A stretch of 64,000 bases of DNA, from positions 34,326 through 98,325 of the forward strand of contig JAGUZU010000106.1 of NCBI GenBank assembly GCA_020060625.1. The letters are read 5' to 3'. This document shows positions 32,586-41,899 of this stretch, piece after piece (the first letter of the stretch is position 1; the number at the start of each line of letters is the position of its first letter). This stretch comes from Anaerolineales bacterium (GTDB lineage: Bacteria; Chloroflexota; Anaerolineae; Anaerolineales; Villigracilaceae). The translations under genes and the position numbers were made by a program. The notes beneath the pieces are model-generated. The model was given only the letters and a program-made list of their open reading frames with translations, ran no database searches and was not told the DNA's origin.

Positions 32586-34049
32586 ATGTTGAAAAATATC
32601 GAGACAATCCTTCTGGATGAATGCAGTCTTGTAAAGGACAGACCCATTATCGTGGGCGTCTCTGGCGGACCGGACAGCCTTTGCCTGATGGAAGTCTTAC
32701 GGCAGGCGGGATACCCCCTCATTGCCGCATATTTCGATCACCAACTCCGCCCGGATTCCGGACTGGATGGGCGAATGGTGGAAAAAACTGCCACGCGCTT
32801 GATGCTTCCCTGCGTGATCGACGGCGCGGATGTGCGCGGCTATGCCGAGGAAAGGAAGATCTCCATCGAAGAGGCGGCGCGCAACCTGCGTTACCGCTTC
32901 ATGTTCGATCTTGCCCGTCGTCAGCGGGCGCAGGCGGTGGCGGTCGGTCACACCGCCGACGACCAGGTGGAAACCATCCTCATGCACTTCCTGCGCGGGA
33001 GCGGGCTTGCCGGGTTGAAGGGCATGTCCTACCGCTCGATCATCAAAACCTTCGATCCCGACATTCCCATTGTGCGCCCCTTACTCGATTTGTGGCGCGA
33101 AGAGACTGTTATCTTTTGCGCGGTAAACGGCTTGCGCCCGCATTATGATTCGAGCAACGACTCCCTTAATTTCCAACGCAACCGCATCCGCCATCTTCTG
33201 ATTCCATCCCTTGAAACCTACAACCCGAAATTCCGCGAAGCCATCCTGCGCATGTCCCAGTCCCTGAAAGGCGATCATGCCTTTGTGATGGAAACCCTCG
33301 AAAATGCGTGGAGGGAGACGGTGATCGGGCTGGACGAGGAGATCGTCACCTTCGACGCCGAACGCCTTTCCGACCTCTCGCTCGGACTCCAACGCAATCT
33401 GGTCAAACACGCCATGCAGACTCTCCGCCCGGGCGTGGACATCACCTTCTCCATCCTCGATCGCGCGGTCCACCTGATCAATTCCACCACCCAATCCTCC
33501 CGCGCAGACTTGAAAGCCAGTTTGACCATGTTCCGCGAATCCAACCGGATTTATATTTGTACGTCGGATGCGGAACTTCCGTTTAACTTGTGGCCCCAAA
33601 TGCGGGCAGACGAATCCTCGCTGACGATCTCGATCCCGAAGCAGGTGGCATTGGCTGGCGGGTGGAAGTTGACCTGCGAGCGCTGGCGTCTCCCGGCTCT
33701 GGCGAAGGAACAGGCTGAACGAAACGAAGACCAGTTCCAGGTCTGGTTGGATGCGGATGAACTGCCCGAGCAGCTCGAACTGCGGGTGCGGCGTCAGGGA
33801 GACCATTTTTCACCGCTTGGTATGGACGGTCACTCACAGAAGCTTTCCGATTTCTTCGTCAACGAAAAGGTGCCGCAGCGCGCGCGAGAGCATTGGCCCC
33901 TGCTGTGCGCGGGCGACGAGATCATTTGGGTTCCGGGCTATCGCCCTGCCCATCGTCACCGGTTGAAGGATTCCACGCGGAGTGTGGTTTATTTTTCGAT
34001 GATGCGCCCGTTGGAGAAGGTTTCGCCAAATGAAACTCCCCGCCCATGA
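32586..34049 (+). CDS. tilS: tRNA(Ile)-lysidine synthase
   Basis: The 487-residue protein has the PP-loop VGVSGGPDSLCLMEV near residue 23, then AYFDHQLRPDS, AVGHTADDQVETILMHFLRGSG and RPLLDL. RNRIRHLLIPSLE follows. These are the N-type ATP-pyrophosphatase motifs of TilS, which modifies C34 of tRNA-Ile so that it reads AUA. The C-terminal half has LELRVRRQGDHFSPLGM and KLSDFFVNEKVP, matching the TilS C-terminal domain. It starts directly at the stop of mce. A terminator overlaps its end. Confidence 0.95.
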   Translation: MLKNIETILLDECSLVKDRPIIVGVSGGPDSLCLMEVLRQAGYPLIAAYFDHQLRPDSGLDGRMVEKTATRLMLPCVIDGADVRGYAEERKISIEEAARNLRYRFMFDLARRQRAQAVAVGHTADDQVETILMHFLRGSGLAGLKGMSYRSIIKTFDPDIPIVRPLLDLWREETVIFCAVNGLRPHYDSSNDSLNFQRNRIRHLLIPSLETYNPKFREAILRMSQSLKGDHAFVMETLENAWRETVIGLDEEIVTFDAERLSDLSLGLQRNLVKHAMQTLRPGVDITFSILDRAVHLINSTTQSSRADLKASLTMFRESNRIYICTSDAELPFNLWPQMRADESSLTISIPKQVALAGGWKLTCERWRLPALAKEQAERNEDQFQVWLDADELPEQLELRVRRQGDHFSPLGMDGHSQKLSDFFVNEKVPQRAREHWPLLCAGDEIIWVPGYRPAHRHRLKDSTRSVVYFSMMRPLEKVSPNETPRP

Positions 34050-34062
34050 TGGACGGGGAGTT
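34034..34062. terminator. Two-way terminator hairpin after tilS
   Basis: AACTCCCCG and CGGGGAGTT pair, with further CC-GG pairing in the loop. It overlaps the last codons of tilS and is close to the end of the converging recombinase-like gene, so it can serve both. Confidence 0.65.
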
Positions 34063-34065
34063 CGT

Positions 34066-34965
34066 TTACTTCATTTCACCGTTCAATTGTTTTAATTTGA
34101 TGAACAACTCGCGCCATTGGATTTTCGACACGCCGAGTTTTTGGCGGATCTTATCCGGTTCGATGCCTGCCTGATAATCGCGCAGGGCGGATGTCCAGCG
34201 GCACATGTCGAAGGAGAGATGTTTTGCGATGCCGGCTTCCTCGCCGATGTCTTCGAGCAGGTATTCCAGCCTGCGCGGCGACCACGGGAAGACCTGGTCA
34301 ACGGGCTGGTATTGGGCGAGGTATTCCTGGTATGCGTCCACCCAATCCTCTTCGAGTTCGATCTTGCGTTCCTTGTACCGGTTTGCCGGGCTGGCGTAAC
34401 GGACAAACAGATGGGCTCCGTTTTTCGCGTCGAGGTCAATGTGATTGACGTGGATTCCGAGGCATTCGCTTTTCTTGATGGCGGTTGTAAGCAGGAGGCA
34501 GACCAATGTGTAGGGACGGGCGTCCGGCTTTTTGGCGCGGCGGTGACGGTCGGCGGCGAGCAGGACGGCGTCGTATTCTTCGGAGTCCAGCACCTGCGGG
34601 AGCGGGCTGATCGCGGATCGCTGCAGGACTTTTTCAGCGGGATCAATTGTCAGCGCGCCGTGCTGGTGAAGCCAGCGGAAGAACGACTTTACGGAAGTGA
34701 TGCGCCGCGACAAGGTCTTTGGGCTGCACGGAACACCGCGTCCTTTTTCCATCCATTCGAAGAAGCGGTTGAGGTCGTCGGTGGTGATGGACCCGATGGG
34801 TTGATCCGGCGAAATGAATTGGTTGAGCAGGCGCGCGTCGGAGAGGAAGGCTTTGACGGTGTTTGGCGAGCGTCCCTGGTCGAGAAGGAACATCTCCCAG
34901 CCGTTGATGGCGGTTGGGAGGTGTGTCTTCGCATTGATGTGAGCGGAATCGGATGTTTTTGTCAT
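34066..34965 (-). CDS. XerC-like tyrosine recombinase fold with degenerate active site
   Basis: The 299-residue protein has the normal layout of a tyrosine recombinase: a core-binding helical domain (LLDQGRSPNTVKAFLSDAR, SFFRWLHQHGA) and a C-terminal catalytic domain. But key residues differ. The first catalytic Arg, in 'GLRxSE', is replaced: TTAIKKSEC. The HxxR box reads DMCRW, so its His is Asp while Arg stays. The LGH box reads LGV. The end has KIQWRELF with no nucleophile Tyr. It therefore probably binds DNA without cutting it, or has another role. No phage or integron genes are near. Confidence 0.72.
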   Translation of the reverse strand: MTKTSDSAHINAKTHLPTAINGWEMFLLDQGRSPNTVKAFLSDARLLNQFISPDQPIGSITTDDLNRFFEWMEKGRGVPCSPKTLSRRITSVKSFFRWLHQHGALTIDPAEKVLQRSAISPLPQVLDSEEYDAVLLAADRHRRAKKPDARPYTLVCLLLTTAIKKSECLGIHVNHIDLDAKNGAHLFVRYASPANRYKERKIELEEDWVDAYQEYLAQYQPVDQVFPWSPRRLEYLLEDIGEEAGIAKHLSFDMCRWTSALRDYQAGIEPDKIRQKLGVSKIQWRELFIKLKQLNGEMK

Positions 34966-35046
34966 GAGTTAAGTCCTTACGCAATAGCGCATAGCCTTTT
35001 CGTATAGTTTAGCGAATATGGGGAGGGTTGTCAACCGGGGATTTGG

Positions 35047-36549
35047 CTAATGCGATAAATCCTCCGGCTTGAAGCACGGCTCGTAGTCGTTGCCGAGGAT
35101 GACGCGGTATTGCGCGGGGCTGTTGGCGTCGGGGAGGGAAAGCACATTTGCGGAATACAAGCCGAGTACGGAGATGAGCGTCTGCTGTTGGGCGGAATCC
35201 TGCCCGGGGGTGAAGTCTACAATGACGGAGGAACCGTAGTCGCGGTGGTCGGCGTTCCCGATGATGGTTTGGTACCCGGCGTAATTGAGTCGAGAGGCGG
35301 CGAGTGATTCCAATGTTTCAAAATATGAGCCGTTCTGGACTTCGACGGTGATGGTTTCGCGGACGGCGGCATACGGCGACAGCGTGGCGGCTTCGAGGAG
35401 CATTTGCCTTAACGCCTCTTCCTGCGGGAGGAGAACGGATGCCCCGCCGGGCGTCATCCACGATGCGACGTAAGGCGGACGGATGTAATAACTGCGGATG
35501 TTTGCGTTGGTGAAGTTGACGGCGTAGGGCGCCATGCGGAGGAGATCCGTAAGCCCAAGGTCTGTAATGACGGTGCTGGAGAGATCGTCGTACAGTTGCG
35601 GGACTTTTCCGAAAGTGTCCGTTTGCAGGGCTTTTTGGAAGAGAGTGCGCAGGACTTCCTGCTGGCGGCGTCCGCGGTCGAAGTCGTTGGATTTGGAGCG
35701 GGAGCGGGCGTACCATAGGGCAAGGTCGCCGTCCATGTGTACCTGACCGGGTCCCACCGTGTAGAGCCACCAGTTGTTTTCATTGTATGGGTCGTAGGAT
35801 GGATCGATCAGCCGCCAGTCGGTGTAGGCGCAGGCGACGGGAAGATCGATCCCGCCGAGGGTGTCCACGATGCGGCGGAAGCCGTCGAATTCGACCATGG
35901 CAGTGTGGTCGATGCGGATGCCGAGGTTTTGCAGGATGGTGTCTTTCAACAAGCCCATTCCGCCTCCCGGGTAGCCGCCGAATTCTCCGCTTTGATAGGC
36001 GGTGTTGATGCGCTGCATTCCGACGGTTGGAATGTGTATCCACAGATCGCGGGGAATGGAAATGAGCGAGACCTGTCCCTCCTTGTGCCAGACGATTGCG
36101 ATGAGCAGTGTATCGGTGCGGTGCGACGTCCCTGTGGGACGGCGGTCCGAGCCGATGAGCAGGACGTTGATGGTTTCACTGTCGGTGAGGGGCGGCAGGG
36201 GGGTGGGGCTGACAGCCAGCGATTCGGGCGGAGGCGCGGCTTGGGTGGGGAAAAGCTGTTCGATGGCGGCTGTCGCCGTCGGCGAGGATCGAGGCGACGG
36301 AGTCGGGGAGGGTGTCTCGGATTGGAGGATCAGCAGGGGTTGGGAATTTGAGTCAGAAGAGAAAAAGGGCGGTTGGGTGGGCGTGTAGAGCGAAGGTTGA
36401 AAGGGCGTGGGCGTGGCGGTCGCATTCGGCGCCGACGTGATTAAGACGAACGGCAGGGATGCCTGTTCCGGCGCGGCGGGAGGCGCTCCACAAGCCCACA
36501 ATAACGCGGCGCATACGGCAAGCAATGATGAACGAATCGAGGCTTTCAT
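35047..36549 (-). CDS. LCP-family cell-wall ligase, lipoprotein
   Basis: The 500-residue protein begins with a signal peptide ending in the lipobox LWAC. A long Thr/Pro/Ser-rich linker comes next. The LytR-CpsA-Psr domain covers about residues 125-310: INVLLIGSDRR, HRTDTLLIAI, LISIPRDLWIHIP, INTAYQSGEFGG, and YARSRSKSNDFDRGRRQQ, with the Arg residues that bind the lipid phosphate. A LytR_C-like domain ends it (VEVQNGSYFETLESLAASRL). LCP enzymes join secondary polymers to the wall or to lipids. It follows the LysM gene in an operon of envelope genes. Confidence 0.9.
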   Translation of the reverse strand: MKASIRSSLLAVCAALLWACGAPPAAPEQASLPFVLITSAPNATATPTPFQPSLYTPTQPPFFSSDSNSQPLLILQSETPSPTPSPRSSPTATAAIEQLFPTQAAPPPESLAVSPTPLPPLTDSETINVLLIGSDRRPTGTSHRTDTLLIAIVWHKEGQVSLISIPRDLWIHIPTVGMQRINTAYQSGEFGGYPGGGMGLLKDTILQNLGIRIDHTAMVEFDGFRRIVDTLGGIDLPVACAYTDWRLIDPSYDPYNENNWWLYTVGPGQVHMDGDLALWYARSRSKSNDFDRGRRQQEVLRTLFQKALQTDTFGKVPQLYDDLSSTVITDLGLTDLLRMAPYAVNFTNANIRSYYIRPPYVASWMTPGGASVLLPQEEALRQMLLEAATLSPYAAVRETITVEVQNGSYFETLESLAASRLNYAGYQTIIGNADHRDYGSSVIVDFTPGQDSAQQQTLISVLGLYSANVLSLPDANSPAQYRVILGNDYEPCFKPEDLSH

Positions 36550-36566
36550 GCAGTTGGCGGATTTTT

Positions 36567-37379
36567 TCAGGGCGCTGCTGATGGAAACGCTGTCGGGCTT
36601 GCGGTTGACGTCGAGACGGGAGTTGGGGAGGGGGCGGTTGTTGACGTGGCGGGAACGGATGTATTGGTCGGAACAACTGTCGCTGTGAAGGGAAGCGCCG
36701 TTTCAGTCAATGGATCGGTTGGGTAGGGGGTAATGGTCACGCCCGGCAATGAGGTTGGGATGGGCGTTCGGGTGGCGACGTTTGGAACCCATAAGACTTC
36801 GCCCGAATAAATGCGGTCACTGGCGCGGCAGTTCACGCTTTTTAGCAGGTTCACATTGGTATAGTGGTTTGTGGCAATCGAATACAGGGTATCGCCGGGT
36901 TTTACGGTGTAATTTTTTACCCAGCCGACCGCGCCCGGCGAGCAGGCGACCGGCGTGCTGGTGGGGGCAGGCGGCACGTAGAATATCGTGCCTGCGATCA
37001 GGTTGTCGCTCAGCAGGCAGTTTGCGCTTCTCAACGCATCCTTGCTGACGCGGTATTTTGAGGCGAGTCCATCCAGCGTGTCGCTTGGCTGGATGATGAT
37101 GGGCGTCCAGTTTGAGGGCGGCGGACAGGATGAACTTGGCGGCGTGGACGTATTTGTCGCAAAAGCGGTTGGCGTATCGAGCCCCGGAGCCGGCGTAAAA
37201 GTGGGCAGGTCTGTAGATGTGGCGGTGACGGGCGCGGGGGATGGAAATGCGGGAAGGGTTTCGGCTGGCGTCGCCTGCGGCACGAACTCCACGAGCGAGA
37301 TGGATAACGCCCCAAGCATCAATCCAACCGAAAGAATTGCCACCACCAGCGCGTTCGCAAACTCGCGCAGACCTCGCAT
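36567..37379 (-). CDS. Membrane-anchored protein with two LysM domains
   Basis: The 270-residue protein has an N-terminal membrane anchor (ALVVAILSVGLMLGALSISL). A Thr/Pro linker is followed by two LysM domains: IIQPSDTLDGLASKYRV near residue 95 and YTVKPGDTLYSIATNHY near residue 155. A Thr/Pro/Ser-rich tail ends the protein. LysM domains bind N-acetylglucosamine polymers such as peptidoglycan. Its start shares a base with the stop of the histidine-kinase-like gene, and the LCP gene follows 17 bases later, so the three are probably coupled. The name of the family is not known to me beyond the domains. Confidence 0.85.
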   Translation of the reverse strand: MRGLREFANALVVAILSVGLMLGALSISLVEFVPQATPAETLPAFPSPAPVTATSTDLPTFTPAPGLDTPTAFATNTSTPPSSSCPPPSNWTPIIIQPSDTLDGLASKYRVSKDALRSANCLLSDNLIAGTIFYVPPAPTSTPVACSPGAVGWVKNYTVKPGDTLYSIATNHYTNVNLLKSVNCRASDRIYSGEVLWVPNVATRTPIPTSLPGVTITPYPTDPLTETALPFTATVVPTNTSVPATSTTAPSPTPVSTSTASPTAFPSAAP

Positions 37380-39718
37380 TACTTCTTCCCTTTTTTCCCG
37401 TGTTTTTCCGCCGCCGTTTCGCTTGCAATCGGCAAAAGCACGCTGAATGTGGACCCCGCTCCCATCTCACTTTCCACCCAGATGCGCCCGCGCTGCGCCT
37501 CGGTCAATGTTTTTGCGATGGACAGTCCCACGCCGGTATCGCCCACCCCCTCGATGAGGACATTGTCCGCGCGATACAGGCGGGTAAAGACTCGCGGCAG
37601 GTCGTCCGACGCGATGCCCCCGCCGCTGTCGGAAACCTGGATCAGGATGAATTCCTGACCATCTTCGGTTCGTGTCTGAACCTTGAGCTTGATCGTCCCC
37701 TCAAACGGAGTCGCAGCCCCGGCATTTTGCAAAAGGTGGATCAGGATCTGTTGCAGGGCTTCGCGGTCGGCGTGGGTGGGTGCGAGCGTCTTTGGCAATT
37801 CGAGGTGCATGGAAATGTTCTTCTCGCGCATCTGCGAACTGGTGTAGGACATGGCATTGTCAATGATCAAATCCAAGTCCACCGCTTCGGGGTTGAGCGC
37901 GTTCAATTCGGTTTCGAGCGTGGTAATCTGGATCATATCGTCCGTCAGGCTGCGGATGCGCTCCGTGGACGCCTTGATCCGTTCGACGAATTTGCGCTGA
38001 AGCGCGCCGAGAATCCCAACCGATTCGCCGAGCAAAAGGTCTGTGTATCCCACGATGGAGGATAACGGCTGGCGAAGTTCCTGCGAGATCGAGGCGACCA
38101 CTTCCGCTTGTTCCGTGGTTCTTGTGGCGATCTGCCCCTTCTCGAGTTCATGGGCGCGCATGTTGGCTTCCGCAAGCTGGTTTTGCAGATGCGCCATCTC
38201 CTGGAGCGTTTTCTTCAGGTCGTTTTCCAGTTGGGCGGGCGAAGTTCCCAGGCTCTTGCCGGCTCGCAAGTCGGCGTTTTCCTGTTGCAGCTGTTCGATG
38301 ATGTGCTGGGATTCTTCCTGAGCCGCCATGAGCGAGGCGGCATCCACCGCCGAGCTTTTTTCAAGGTCGGCGCGCGCCTTCTCCAGTTGTTCTGTCAATT
38401 CCCGTATTCGCCGCTCCATGTCCGTTACCTGGAGACGCGCCTGTTCGCTCTGCGCCTCCAGCTTGTTGACCTTCTGGTTGCGCTGGATGATCGGCACCAA
38501 CGAAGCGGCAATGTTTGCAAGGAACGCCTGGTCTTCGGCGGTCCATGTGCGGTCGGAATACGGCGAAAGCAATAGAATGCCGCCCAGGGCTTCCTTATCC
38601 GGCGTGAGGATCGGCACGCTCAATAAATGACCGGGGTTGGTCAGCCCAAGAATATCCCCCAGCCCCTTGACGTCGGCGGACGTGCTGCTGGCGGGCATCC
38701 GCAACGGACGTCCGCGCTGAAGCGAATTTGCCAGCATGGGGATCGAACTCTTGTTGAGCGAGCCGCCTTCCAGGCTGTCCTCGCGGATCAGGTCGTATCC
38801 GCCTGAGATAATCATTTGGTTGTTGTTGTCGGTCAGGTAGATCAGGAAACACAGGTCTGCCAGCATTGTCTGCGCTATGGCGCGGGTAATGGACTGGCTT
38901 GTTTTGGTCGGGTTCGTCTCCGCTGCAATGGCGAGCAGCGCGTGGAAGGTCTTGGGATCGGTGCTGTACCGCCTGCGTTCGGGGCGTCCGGTTGTATCCT
39001 GTTTTAACGTGGTTGGTTTTTGGTGGGATATCACCGCTTCGGCGGGGATGGCGAATCGCTGGGGCAGGGTGAGCAGAATCGGATAAGCCGCCATGTAGGC
39101 GAGCCGGACAATGCCGGAATAGTAGCCATCCATGCGAAACAGTAAATGTCCGGTATGCCCTAAAAAGCCCAAAAACAGCAGGAGTATTCCGTACCACATC
39201 CCGTCGGGTCTGCGGATGGCAAGCGTGGCGATGCCGAGAAGCGCGAGAAAAATCGAGCCGACCTGCCAGAGCCAGTCATCGGCGGTCTGGTTATAACTGA
39301 GTGATGCCGCCTGCGATTGCCAGGAGAGCAGGCTTAATCCCAGGGCGGTCACGACGAACAAACTGAGAATCGCCACACCGGCGTCCGCCGCGCGATTCGG
39401 TTCGGGGTACGCATACAGCCACGTGATCCAGACGATCCCAAACATAATGAAGGCGCGGTCCAAAGGCGGCAGGATCGCCTTGGGGTCGATGATTTCCTGC
39501 CAGCCCAGCCCGCTAAACAGGAACATGATAATCTGCGCAAAAAGCAAAATACCAAGCCCTGCGAACGCCCGCCGCGCCTGTGGAAATTCACTTGCCCGCC
39601 AGTGGTTAAAAGCCGATTGAAGCGCGCTGGCTACCGCAAACACCAGCACTGTGTAGTAGATAAGATCGCCCGGCGGGACGGTTAATTGTGTAAGAACCAA
39701 ACTGGAGAATGCGCTCAT
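37379..39718 (-). CDS. Histidine-kinase-like membrane protein lacking the H-box His
   Basis: I start at the ATG at 39718 (779 residues), since the first membrane helix follows at once and an earlier start would run into the divergent gene. About seven membrane helices fill the first 225 residues. A GAF-like domain with YLTDNNNQMIISGGYDL follows, then a long coiled coil, then a HisKA-like region reading ASISQELRQPLSSIVGY. Here the phospho-acceptor His of 'HELRTP' is Gln. The ATPase domain keeps its N box (LLQNAGA), DSGGGI, and GDTGVGLSIAK. So it may bind ATP but cannot autophosphorylate in the normal way. It could be a scaffold or ATP-sensing switch. Confidence 0.85.
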   Translation of the reverse strand: MSAFSSLVLTQLTVPPGDLIYYTVLVFAVASALQSAFNHWRASEFPQARRAFAGLGILLFAQIIMFLFSGLGWQEIIDPKAILPPLDRAFIMFGIVWITWLYAYPEPNRAADAGVAILSLFVVTALGLSLLSWQSQAASLSYNQTADDWLWQVGSIFLALLGIATLAIRRPDGMWYGILLLFLGFLGHTGHLLFRMDGYYSGIVRLAYMAAYPILLTLPQRFAIPAEAVISHQKPTTLKQDTTGRPERRRYSTDPKTFHALLAIAAETNPTKTSQSITRAIAQTMLADLCFLIYLTDNNNQMIISGGYDLIREDSLEGGSLNKSSIPMLANSLQRGRPLRMPASSTSADVKGLGDILGLTNPGHLLSVPILTPDKEALGGILLLSPYSDRTWTAEDQAFLANIAASLVPIIQRNQKVNKLEAQSEQARLQVTDMERRIRELTEQLEKARADLEKSSAVDAASLMAAQEESQHIIEQLQQENADLRAGKSLGTSPAQLENDLKKTLQEMAHLQNQLAEANMRAHELEKGQIATRTTEQAEVVASISQELRQPLSSIVGYTDLLLGESVGILGALQRKFVERIKASTERIRSLTDDMIQITTLETELNALNPEAVDLDLIIDNAMSYTSSQMREKNISMHLELPKTLAPTHADREALQQILIHLLQNAGAATPFEGTIKLKVQTRTEDGQEFILIQVSDSGGGIASDDLPRVFTRLYRADNVLIEGVGDTGVGLSIAKTLTEAQRGRIWVESEMGAGSTFSVLLPIASETAAEKHGKKGKK

Positions 39719-39755
39719 GCAATCGTGATTATACTGCCAGTTCAAAATTATGGCG

Positions 39756-39761
39756 TAGAAT
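39756..39761 (+). promoter_or_regulatory. -10 box for a leaderless start
   Basis: TAGAAT lies seven bases before the ATG at 39769. With a normal -10 to start distance, transcription would begin at or next to the start codon. No ribosome site is present. Confidence 0.45.
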
Positions 39762-39768
39762 TGTCGCC

Positions 39769-41157
39769 ATGTCTCAAGGGAAACGGATTCCATTTTTCAT
39801 CGGGCTTGCCATCATCATTGCCGCCTCTGTGATGATCGTGGGACATTCCCACGTCCGAAGGGCGGAATCCGCCCACGCCCGAAAGGACCATGCCGGCGCC
39901 TCTTCGTCCTATGCGCGAGCCGCGCAGATTTTATTTTGGCGCGAAGACCTGTGGGAGATGGCGGGCATCTCCGCCGCGCGTGGAAACGACTTTCAAACTG
40001 CCCTCGCTTATTTCAGCGCCTCCCCCGATCTTTCAGAGGAAGGCTGGTTGTGGCTGGCGACGTCCCATTTTCAACTCGGCGACATGCCATCCGCCATTCG
40101 CGCCGCGGAGGAGGGCGCGCGGCATTTTGATTCCGCCCGGCTGTATCGCCTGTTGGCATTTGCCCACCGTAACCAGCAGGATTGGCAGTCCGAGCGCCTT
40201 GCTCTCGAAAACCAACTTCGCCTCGAATCCAATGACGCCTATGCCCATTACAGACTGGGGCTTTTGTTGACTTTATCCTCGCCCCAACTTGCCCTCGACG
40301 AACTGACTCTCGCCTCCTCTCTTAACCCGGAAGTTGATTCCGCCGTCCAGACCTTGCGCTCCGCCTTAGCCTTGTCCGGCGTCCAATCGGACGAGTCGCA
40401 AAAACTGCTGACGATTGGTCGCGCCCTGGGCTTGGTACAGGAATGGGAGTTGTCGCTTGCGGCGTTCGAAGGAGCCGTGCAAGCCGACCCGAAGAATGCG
40501 GAGGCGTGGGCGTGGCTTGGGGAGGCGAAACAGCAAACAGGTCAGGATGGAAGCGTGGAACTCGACACGGCATTGTCGCTCGATCAGACGTCGGTCAACG
40601 TTCGCGCGCTGCGCGCTCTGTATTGGAGTCGTCAAGGGAGCCATTGGCAGGCGTTGGAGGAGTATCTCGTTGCGGCGGAAACCGAACCGGAAAATCCCGC
40701 GTGGCAGGCGGGGATTGGGGATGCCTATGTGAAGCTCGGCGACCTGATCGCCGCGTTGACGGCGTATCAACGCGCGGTGGAACTTGCGCCGGATGAAACG
40801 AGATATTGGCGGCTGTTGGCGGTCTTTTGCGCCGAAAACAGTGTGTATGTGGAGGAGATCGGGTTGCCCGCCGCGCAGCAGGCAGTGACGCTCGCGCCAG
40901 ATGACCCATTTGCGCTCGACACGTTGGGGTATCTTTATTTTTCATCGGGGCGGTACGCCAGCGCCGGGGAAAATTTATTAAGAGCAATTGAAATCGCGCC
41001 GGAACATTTTTCCGCGCACATTCACCTTGCCATGAATTATCTTGCCCAGGGAGACCGCGCCGCTGCCTTCAACAGCCTTACGTATGTGCGCGATGCGGAT
41101 TCCTCCGGCATATATCGTGAAACCGCCATGCAGTTGTTGGGGCGGTATTTTCCATGA
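39769..41157 (+). CDS. TPR-repeat protein with N-terminal membrane anchor
   Basis: The protein starts with a membrane helix (FFIGLAIIIAASVMIVG) and then has tetratricopeptide repeats to its end. Examples are HAGASSSYARAAQILFWRE, GDMPSAIRAAEEGARHF, WELSLAAFEGAVQADPKNAEAW-type and LIAALTAYQRAVELAPDE units. I chose the ATG at 39769 because the divergent kinase gene starts 50 bases away and a -10 box sits just upstream. TPRs act as protein-binding scaffolds. The anchor places it on the inner side or outer face of the membrane. A link to the divergent envelope operon is possible. The next gene's frame starts at its stop. Confidence 0.82.
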   Translation: MSQGKRIPFFIGLAIIIAASVMIVGHSHVRRAESAHARKDHAGASSSYARAAQILFWREDLWEMAGISAARGNDFQTALAYFSASPDLSEEGWLWLATSHFQLGDMPSAIRAAEEGARHFDSARLYRLLAFAHRNQQDWQSERLALENQLRLESNDAYAHYRLGLLLTLSSPQLALDELTLASSLNPEVDSAVQTLRSALALSGVQSDESQKLLTIGRALGLVQEWELSLAAFEGAVQADPKNAEAWAWLGEAKQQTGQDGSVELDTALSLDQTSVNVRALRALYWSRQGSHWQALEEYLVAAETEPENPAWQAGIGDAYVKLGDLIAALTAYQRAVELAPDETRYWRLLAVFCAENSVYVEEIGLPAAQQAVTLAPDDPFALDTLGYLYFSSGRYASAGENLLRAIEIAPEHFSAHIHLAMNYLAQGDRAAAFNSLTYVRDADSSGIYRETAMQLLGRYFP

Positions 41158-41167
41158 CGCTCCGTGA

Positions 41168-41173
41168 TAAAAT
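41168..41173 (+). promoter_or_regulatory. -10 box for a leaderless start
   Basis: TAAAAT in the context GTGATAAAAT lies seven bases before the ATG at 41181, and there is no ribosome site between. Confidence 0.4.
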
Positions 41174-41180
41174 CACGCCC

Positions 41181-41828
41181 ATGAATCGAAGTGGCATATC
41201 TTTATTGATTTTGATGGCGCTTTCGCTTGCATGTGCAGCCACGCCGGTGACTTCCGTGCCGCAGGCGGCGCCGTCTGCGGGGTCGGTGTTGTTTCAGGAT
41301 GATTTCAGCCGCCAGACCACGGGCTGGGATCGTTTACTGGTTTCTGAAGGCATCATGGACTACGACGCGGGCGGATACCGCATTCTCGTCAATTCCTTGC
41401 AGACGAATTTCTGGGCGACGCCGCGCCGAATTTTTTTCGACGCGCGCATCGAAGTGGATGCGGGCAAACTGGCTGGTCCCGACGAAAACCGCATCGGGAT
41501 AATCTGCCGCTTCAATCAAAACAATTATTATTTCTTTATCATCTCCAGCGACGGGTTTTACGGCGCAGGCTTGTTCAAGGATGGGCAGGCGGCTTTGCTC
41601 GGTCAAAGCGAAATGCAATCTTCCGCCAATATCAACAAGGGGCTTGCCGTCAATCATCTCCGCGCCGACTGCGCCGGGAACACGCTTACGTTCTATGTGA
41701 ACGGATTTCAAATTGCGCAAGTTCAGGATTCCACGCTGACATCCGGCGATGTCGGCATACTGGCTGGCACGTTCGATACCCCCGGCGTGGATATTGTGTT
41801 CGATAATTTTGTGGTCTTGCAACCGTAA
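41181..41828 (+). CDS. Lipoprotein with LamG/concanavalin-like domain
   Basis: The start at 41181 gives a clean lipoprotein signal (SLLILMALSLACAA, Cys about residue 18). The mature domain of about 180 residues is rich in beta strands: LFQDDFSRQTTGWDRLLV, GGYRILVNSL, NRIGIICRFNQNNYYFFIIS and VNHLRADCAGNTLTFYVNG. It ends with the typical 'DVGILAGTFDTPGVDIVFDNF'-like pattern (first and last strands of the sandwich). Such domains occur in surface glycan-binding and hydrolase proteins. I see no catalytic residues, so binding is more likely. An upstream ATG overlaps the TPR stop, but it would put a charged stretch before the signal. Confidence 0.78.
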   Translation: MNRSGISLLILMALSLACAATPVTSVPQAAPSAGSVLFQDDFSRQTTGWDRLLVSEGIMDYDAGGYRILVNSLQTNFWATPRRIFFDARIEVDAGKLAGPDENRIGIICRFNQNNYYFFIISSDGFYGAGLFKDGQAALLGQSEMQSSANINKGLAVNHLRADCAGNTLTFYVNGFQIAQVQDSTLTSGDVGILAGTFDTPGVDIVFDNFVVLQP

Positions 41829-41833
41829 ACAGA

Positions 41834-41890
41834 ACATGGGCGATGGATGGCAGACCGCGAGTTCATCGTCTGTCGTCCATCGCCCATTGT
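41834..41890. repeat. Imperfect palindromic repeat in the mtaB leader
   Basis: The arm at 41834-41854 (CATGGGCGATGGATGGCAGA core) is inverted at 41868-41890 with a few changes. It fills the gap between the lipoprotein and mtaB. It reads as a dispersed repeat and could fold in the mtaB leader RNA. Confidence 0.7.
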
Positions 41891-41899
41891 CCAGGATTC

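Noticed and set aside
34066-34965. Evidence for an integrated phage or integron next to the XerC-like gene
   Set aside because: No attachment repeats, tRNA or phage genes are seen, and neighbours are housekeeping genes.
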